From Lampris incognitus (taxonomy: Eukaryota > Chordata > Actinopteri > Lampriformes > Lampridae): 64,000 nt of DNA. The number at the start of each line of letters is the position of its first letter. The first letter of the stretch is position 1. This document shows positions 57,598 to 64,000 of this stretch, one piece after another. The notes under the pieces were generated by a model that was given only the letters and a program-made list of their open reading frames with translations, was not told where the DNA came from and did not search any database. Location: contig NC_079215.1 of the NCBI RefSeq assembly GCF_029633865.1, forward strand, positions 57,017,746 to 57,081,745, in the 5' to 3' direction. A program made the translations under genes and the position numbers.

Positions 57598-58067
57598 AAT
57601 TAAAACCACAGCACTTGGTTTCGACAGAGAAATGTAGACAAGTATGAGAAGGAAAAAGAAATAACAGTACATATGTCGGCCCCGTAGGAGACAGTTACAC
57701 ACCTGAGCGCTGGTCTGCACCTATGCTGTCATTCATGTCATGGCTGAGTTGTTGGTGTAAATGTACAGGTGGCAGAAAGCTGGGTGGGAAAACACACCGT
57801 GTTGGGCAGTGTGTGGCTCCTCCCAGTGTGGACGCTGAGTGCCAAAGCCGACCCCACCCGAACCGAACCCGAGCCCAATATCACTTTAAGCTCTCCGATG
57901 CACACAAACTCATATACATGTGACGCACGTGTACATGGGTAATATTATAATTTAACGAATGTAACAATATTTCATACAGTGGCCTATGTGGGAAGTTAGA
58001 TGAGCCCGAGTACGACCCGAAAAAAAAATGCAATGACCGATTGGTTGATGTAAATATATAGATGGCA
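57598..58067. other. Flank carrying a segment duplicated at 59.7 kb
   Basis: At 57786-57846 the block GTGTGGCTCCTCCCAGTGTG, then GACGCTGAGTG, recurs at 59690-59735, on the other side of the composite element. Confidence 0.6.
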
Positions 58068-59645
58068 TAAACCGCTTCTGGTGAGGGAAGATGGTGGCAC
58101 AAATTCACGTTTGCGGCGGCCTCACCCAGTACCGTCCATGCAGTGTCTTTGTCCATGTCTGCGTCTAAGTTTGTTTTCGTTTGATGGCTGGGAGAGCTGG
58201 CGCTGGATCGGCTGGGAGAGCTTGGTCTGCTGCGTCCGGCGGGCCCAGGGACCACGGCCCTGCCTGGAGCTGGGCCCGAAGAGGTAACACAGAGGGCGGT
58301 CTGACAGGACGCGGAAGCGGGGCAGGCTAAGCTAACTGCTAGCCCATGCAGACCGGCAGTTCCGATAACAGCGAGGGCGGTCTGGTGGAGACCTCGCCTA
58401 GCCTTGACGGTGTTTTTAGTGTCGTCAGGTGGCGTGCGGGGAGGTGTGTGGAAGATGTCTGGCTGAGGGAGCTTGGTCTGCTGTGGTCGGTGGGCCCACG
58501 GACCACGTGCCCTGCCTGGAGCTGGGCCTGAAGAGGAAACACCGAGGGTGGTCTGATAGGACGCAGAAGCGGGGCAGGCTAAGCTAACTGCTAGCCCATG
58601 CAGACCGGCAGTTCCGATAACAGCGAGGGCGGTCTGGCGGCGGCCTGGCCTAGCCTTGACAATGTTTTTAGTGTCGTCAGGTGGAGTGCGGGAAGTTGTG
58701 CGGAAGGTGTCTGGCTGAGGGAGCTGGCCTTGGATCAGCTGAGGGAGCTTGGTCTGCTGTGACCGGTGGGCCCAGGGACCACGACCCTGCCTGGAGCTGG
58801 GCCTGAAGAGGAAACACCGAGGGTGGTCTGATAGGACGCAGAAGCGGGGCAGGCTAAGCTAACTGCTAGCCCATGCAGACCGGCAGCTCCGATAACAGCG
58901 AGGGTGGTCTGGCGGAGGCGTCGCCTAGCCTTGACAGTGTTTTTAGTGTCGTCAGGTGGAGTGCGGGGAGATGTGTGGAAGATGTCTGGCTGAGGGAGCT
59001 GGCCTTGGATCAGCTGAGGGAGCTTGGTCTGCTGTGGCCGGTGGGCCCAGGGACCACGACCCTGCCTGGAGCTGTGCCCGAAGAGGTAACACAGAGGGCG
59101 CTCTGACAGGACGCGGAAGCGGGGAAGGCTAAGCTAACTGCTAGCCCATGCAGACCGGCAGTTCCGATAACAGCGAGGGCGGTCTGGCGGCGGCCTGGCC
59201 TAGCCTTGACAATGTTTTTAGTGTCGTCAGGTGGAGTGCGGGAAGTTGTGCGGAAGGTGTCTGGCTGAGGGAGCTGGCCTTGGATCAGCTGAGGGAGCTT
59301 GGTCTGCTGTGACCGGTGGGCCCAGGGACCACGACCCTGCCTGGAGCTGTGCCCGAAGAGGTAACACAGAGGGCGCTCTGACAGGACGCGGAAGCGGGGA
59401 AGGCTAAGCTAACTGCTAGCCCATGCAGACCGGCAGTTCCGACAGTCATCCTGGCTGGCGTTCGTTCTCTGGACAGTGATTTTTTATTTTTTGTTTAATT
59501 TAGATATACTAAGTGTTAGTTTGGATATAGTATGTGTTCTTGTAGTTTTTGGATGTGTGTTTCTGTCTTTGTGTTGCACTGCTGTGGGCTGGGGGAAACC
59601 ATGTTTCGTTTCATTTCATGGGGGCAAGTGCATGAAATGAAACGA
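58068..59645 (+). repeat. Composite element with YY1-like start and 275-bp array, copy 2
   Basis: It has the same order as 33992-35044: AAGATGGTGGC (58088-58098), the GGCGCTGGATCGGCTGGGAG segment, the GGCTAAGCTAACTGCTAGCC units, and a 3' block ending GAAATGAAACGACAG. Here the tandem unit is a longer higher-order repeat: the CTAAGCTAACTGCTAG word recurs near 58327, 58577, 58853, 59128 and 59403, with spacings of 250 and then about 275 bp. Confidence 0.75.
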
Positions 59646-60337
59646 CAGTGTTCCTGATTCTGTTTCCGGGTGAGGAAACACGTGGTGCTGGGCAGCATGT
59701 GGCTCCTCCCAGTGTGGACGCTGAGTGGCAGCTCCTCTCACCAGTCTTTTCTCTCCGCGCCCCGTGGCAGCCGTGGACACTGTCTCCATAAATCCAGGGG
59801 ATCTGAGGGATGAATGCTAACCAATCAGCACTGCAATGAGTCACAGTCAGCAGCGGACAGGATGACCAGACCAGGGCACGGGTTTACATCTGTGGTCCAC
59901 TGTACCTTACAGGCTGGCCTTGGAACAAGTCTTGAAAACTGGCTCCTTCTTTCTTTTTCCCTAATGGCTTTGGATTATACGAATAGGAGGTATTTCAGTT
60001 AACACCACAGGAGTTGATTCAGTGCCGGCACGGACCCAGCAGAGGCACGCTGATTGGCAATTTGCTCCAAGCACAAGGTGAATTTTTTTCCCTCCTGAAA
60101 TTACCAAACGGATTTTGGTCATTTCATGGCTGGGAACCTGCCAACACCAGCATGGGTGTGGTGGCGCAGATGCAGGTGTGTTAATACTGCTGGCGTAGTA
60201 CAATACTGGCGTCCGTTTCAGCTTGATAATGTGCTTATTGCACTGGCTTCTCAGACCACGTCTAAGCGCAGACGCAGGTTTATTGGGCTATTTTCGTGCA
60301 GCAGTCTAGGTACAAGGTATATGGGACGTCTGTCCAC
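59646..60337. other. Unannotated intronic stretch
   Basis: It starts with the flank duplication described above. No exon was recognised. Confidence 0.3.
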
Positions 60338-60626
60338 CCAGATAGCAAATAATCTTTGGCCCAAATATGGCCCACATCTGGAGTTGTCATACGGCCCGCA
60401 TTTGGCCTTGAATGACGATGTTGACTCAGGGTGAGTGTGGCTGCCTCAACTCAGCCACACTTGGGCCACATCTGGCCCACATAGTATGTGCTGTAGCCCA
60501 AGTCAAGCCCGGTTCATTACATTTGGACCATGCCTGGCCCACACAACACTTGCCAGTGAGTACCAAAACTGGGGCGTAAGTACCAAAAGTGCCCCAGATT
60601 AGGCCCAAATGTGTCTGCTATCTGGG
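60338..60626. mobile_element. CCCAGATAGC MITE, copy 2
   Basis: It starts CCCAGATAGCAAATAATCTT and ends TGTGTCTGCTATCTGGG, good terminal inverted repeats. The interior aligns with 26675-27015 minus an internal deletion. Confidence 0.85.
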
Positions 60627-60627
60627 G

Positions 60628-60722
60628 CAAATGAGATTGTCCTCCACCAAAAAACGACCCCATAGGTCGTTTGTGCAAGCAGTTTTAAAGTTAAGCGACC
60701 TCTAGCGGTCATGTAAATAACG
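60628..60722. repeat. Second copy of the 7560-7690 repeat
   Basis: GAGATTGTCCTCCACCAAAA...CGACCCCATAGGTCGTTTGT...AAGCGACCTCTAGCGGTCAT. It directly abuts the MITE. Confidence 0.7.
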
Positions 60723-60826
60723 ACAACCTGGTGTCTCGGGTGACTCGTCATCATTTGACCTTTGACCTTCCTTACTATTCAAAATGCGACGAGCCAAAAG
60801 AGCGGGGAGTGGTCCACACGTTTGTG

Positions 60827-60858
60827 TTCCACTCTATGCAGTACTGCATAGAGTGGAA
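60827..60858. repeat. Perfect 32-bp palindrome without spacer
   Basis: TTCCACTCTATGCAGT is followed directly by its exact reverse complement ACTGCATAGAGTGGAA. Confidence 0.95.
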
Positions 60859-60947
60859 AAACAAAAAGTGCCTTAGTCCGAATCAACGGGCCTGCAGACC
60901 TCCATGTCATACCCCCCTCCCCTCCATCTGTCTCTCTCCATCTGTCT

Positions 60948-61412
60948 CTGTCAATTCAGTTCAATTCGAAGGGCTTTATTGGCACGAAAGTTTTAAAACA
61001 ATGTTGCCAAAGCATCAAAATACAGATTGGCCGGTACACCACAACACTAATAATGAACATCAACACAACATCGTAACGATCAATAAAGAAACAACACAAC
61101 AACAATAACAAAGAAACAGAAGTAGATCAGAAGGTGGAGCATGGGTTGTGAGGAGACTGCAGCTGTCATGTGTTGAGCCGCTTGTCTCTCAGGCTGGGAC
61201 ACGACCTGACATGTCCTGCTGCATCTACTACGTGCTGACACTGTTTCCCCCAAGTCCATGTTGCATGCTAGTCTGGCCAGAGCGGGTCCAAGTCTTGGAA
61301 TTTACATTTAATTTTTGCAAAGAACTTTGTTCTTAAGTCTTCGTATGTGCTACATTGTAGCAGCAAGTGTGTTGCTCTGTCTCCACTTGTCTCTGGACAG
61401 AACTGACACAGC
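60948..61412 (-). pseudogene. LINE C-terminus and 3' end, copy A
   Basis: The minus strand encodes LCQFCPETSGDRATHLLLQC, a CX2CX9HX4C zinc-knuckle-like motif, and then STYEDLRTKFFAKIKCKFQD, LDPLWPD. The 3' untranslated part ends in GTGCCAATAAAGCCCTTCGA, then ATTGAACTGAATTGA. The upstream coding side runs directly into the 44-bp array. Confidence 0.75.
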
Positions 61413-62469
61413 CCGTCTGTCTCTCTCTCCGTCTCTCTCTCCATCGGTCTGCCTGACTGTCTGTCTCTCTCTCCGTCTCTCTCTCCATCGGTCTGCCTGA
61501 CTGTCTGTCTGTCTCTCCGTCTCTCTCTCCATCGGTCTGCCTGACTGTCTGTCTCTCTCTCCGTCTCTCTCTCCATCGGTCTGCCTGACTGTCTGTCTCT
61601 CTCCGTCTCTCCATCTGTCTGCCTGACTGTCTGTCTCTCTCTCCGTCTCTCTCTCCACCAGTCTGCCTTACTGTCTGTCTCTCTCTCCGTCTCTCTCTCC
61701 ATCGGTCTGCCTGACTGTCTGTCTCTCTCCGTCTCTCCATCTGTCTGCCTGACTGTCTGTCTCTCTCTCCGTCTCTCTCTCCACCAGTCTGCCTGACTGT
61801 CTGTCTCTCTCTCCGTCTCTCTCTCCATCTGTCTGCCTTACTGTCTGTCTCTCTCTCCGTCTCTCCATCTGTCTGCCTTACTGTCTGTCTCTCTCTCCGT
61901 CTCTCTCTCCATCTGTCTGCCTGACTGTCTGTCTCTCTCTCCGTCTCTCTCTCCATCTGTCTGCCTGACTGTCTGTCTCTCTCCGTCTCTCCATCTGTCT
62001 GCCTGACTGTCTGTCTCTCTCTCCGTCTCTCTCTCCACCAGTCTGCCTGACTGTCTGTCTCTCTCTCCGTCTCTCTCTCCATCGGTCTGCCTGACTGTCT
62101 GTCTCTCTCCGTCTCTCCATCTGTCTGCCTGACTGTCTGTCTCTCTCTCCGTCTCTCTCTCCACCAGTCTGCCTGACTGTCTGTCTCTCTCTCCGTCTCT
62201 CTCTCCATCTGTCTGCCTTACTGTCTGTCTCTCTCTCCGTCTCTCCATCTGTCTGCCTTACTGTCTGTCTCTCTCTCCGTCTCTCTCTCCATTTGTCTGC
62301 CTGACTGTCTGTCTCTCTCTCCGTCTCTCTCTCCATCTGTCTGCCTGACTGTCTGTCTCTCTCTCCGTCTCTCTCTCCATCTGTCTGCCTGACTGTCTGT
62401 CTCTCTCTCCGTCTCTCTCTCCATCTGTCTGCCTGACTGTCTGTCTCTCTCTCCGTCTCTCTCTCCATC
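61398..62469. repeat. 44-bp CT-rich minisatellite, about 25 copies
   Basis: The unit is CTGTCTGTCTCTCTCTCCGT, CTCTCTCTCCATCTGTCTGC, CTGA, with shorter 36-38-bp variants and a higher-order pattern (61720-61860 resembles 61980-62110 and 62100-62230). Minus-strand frames of up to 291 codons (RQTVRQTDGERDGERDRQ-type) are open through it and run into the LINE coding end. Confidence 0.97.
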
Positions 62470-62915
<446 letters not shown>

Positions 62916-62927
62916 CCCCCCCCCCCT

Positions 62928-64000
62928 CTCAATTCAGCTCAATTCAAATGGCTTTATTGGCACGATGTAGCACTACATATTGCTAAAGCGTGGGTTTAAA
63001 CATTGAAAAAGCTCAACATTAATGGGAAAACATTGAAAACAAACACACTACAGCAAAGAAACAGCACAGCAAAGAGATGTAGTGCAAAACCAAATACACT
63101 GGCATGGAATATAACAGGAACAACGTGTGTCAGGTGACTGTCACTCACTTTATGGCAGGCAGCAACATAGACTGCTGCTAACTTACACTCACTGTGCCTC
63201 ACTTTATGGCAGGCAGCAACATAGACTGCTGCTAACTTACACTCACTGTCCCTCACTTTATGGCAGGCAGCAACATAGACTGCTGCTAACTTACACTCAC
63301 TGTCCCTCACTTTATGGCAGGCAGCAACATATACTGCTGCTAACTTACACTCACTGTGCCTCACTTTATGGCAGGCAGCAACATAGACTGCTGCTAACTT
63401 ACACCCACTGTGCCTCACTTTGTGGCAGGCAGCAACATAGACTGCTGCTAACTTACACTCATTGTGCCTCACTTTGTGGCAGGCGGCAACATAGACTGCT
63501 GCTAACTTACACTCACTGTGCCTCACTTTATGGCAGGCAGCAACATAGACTGCTGCTAACTTACACTCACTGTGCCTCACTTTATGGCAGGCAGCAACAT
63601 AGACTGCTGCTAACTTACACTCACTGTGCCTCACTGTGCCTCACTTTGTGGCAGGCAGCAACATAGACTGCTGCTATCTTACACTCACTGTGCCTCACTT
63701 TATGGCAGGCAGCAACATAAACTGCTGCTAACTTACACTCACTGTGCCTCACTGTGCCTCACTTTATGGCAGGCAGCAACATAGACTGCTGCTAACTTAC
63801 AGCTCTTTGGGTCTTCCTCTAGTAGGACTGGTAGTTTTTCTTCATCTGATAGGCTAAGAAAACCTTTTGTTATTAGTTGGAAATGTGCTTCTCTAACATG
63901 TTTATATTTTCCACATGTGGCGAGGAAGTGTGTCTCTGTGTCAGGCTCACTGAGGCTGCAGTGACAGCACAGCTTTTGCTCTGCAGGGAGCAGGTTTTCC
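62928..64000 (-). pseudogene. LINE C-terminus and 3' end, copy B, with coding expansion
   Basis: On the minus strand from the window edge the frame encodes LPAEQKLCCHCSLSEPDTET, then HFLATC, the same CX2CX9HX4C spacing as copy A. It continues through KYKHVREAHFQLITKGFLSL to LLEEDPKSCKLAAVYVAACH, where an 18-residue unit begins to repeat. After the array the frame ends at 62996 (a hydrophobic tail with FGFALHLFAVLFLCC). The 3' end is GTGCCAATAAAGCCATTTGA, then ATTGAGCTGAATTGA at 62928-62960. The element is cut by the window edge. Confidence 0.75.
63140..63803. repeat. 54-bp minisatellite inside LINE coding sequence, about 12 copies
   Basis: The unit is CTCACTTTATGGCAGGCAGC, AACATAGACTGCTGCTAACT, TACACTCACTGTGC. 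With 54 bp it is 18 codons, so both strands stay open (minus: ECKLAAVYVAACHKVRHS per unit). Two 12-bp (in-frame) insertions occur near 63630 and 63750. Confidence 0.97.

Noticed and set aside
56872..57603. 243-codon open frame as a host gene
   Set aside because: The sequence is CpG-rich, no domain was recognised, and the frame ends inside a SINE tail.
61333..62208. Long open frame (291 codons) of arginine/glutamate-rich repeats
   Set aside because: It is an effect of the 44-bp CT minisatellite lacking stops on the minus strand. Only its last part is real LINE coding sequence.

Overview
The window is vertebrate nuclear DNA, most likely from a teleost fish. It holds one recognisable host exon in a sea of transposable elements and simple repeats. 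The fish assignment rests on the repeat content: Tc1-like transposons, tRNA-headed SINEs ending in an L2/Maui-type tail with GGATGG repeats, L1, L2-like and Penelope-like retroelements, a ZMYM1/TTF-type hAT element, and long CT and CA microsatellites. No bacterial or phage genes, real tRNA or rRNA genes, or CRISPR arrays were seen.

The only host coding sequence I can support is exon 1 of a SorCS-family VPS10 receptor (18365-19069, + strand). It encodes a signal peptide, a fast-evolving propeptide with a furin-type site (RRAKR), and the start of the VPS10 domain, and it ends at a perfect GTAAGT donor. The EEL.LTS..F.LTGDSAHN..V..WSG.NSS block fits SORCS1 best. No second exon was found, so about 45 kb downstream (19070-64000) would be the start of intron 1, as expected for a gene known for a very long first intron. 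The roughly 18 kb upstream is promoter-side or intergenic DNA.

Left part (1-18 kb): an apparently intact Tc1 transposon (1175-2753) with a full 341-codon transposase, a dead second Tc1 lineage (12760-13968), several SINEs, LINE 3' ends (one with a 5' inversion), a cluster of octamer motifs near 7.2 kb, and a solo LTR.

Middle part (19-45 kb): a hAT transposase remnant (25.7-31.3 kb, minus strand) broken up by an L1 3' fragment with a 40-bp minisatellite, two MITEs and another repeat. After it comes an L1 (36.9-41.8 kb) whose 5' part is inverted relative to its 3' part and which is itself interrupted by two SINEs and a Penelope-like element. Next is a 1.24-kb inverted-repeat element bounded by TTAA (43.65-44.89 kb).

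Right part (45-64 kb): an L2-like LINE pseudogene, a foldback pair of LTR-like units with a tRNA-Leu-type primer-binding site, 23-bp, 275-bp, 44-bp and 54-bp tandem arrays, and two LINE 3' ends whose coding regions run into such arrays.

The strongest candidate for something little described is a short LTR family (copies at 7798, 44502 and 53125-53611). Its two solo copies run TG...CA with perfect 4-bp target duplications, and each copy carries an antisense tRNA-like module with A-box and B-box motifs inside the LTR.
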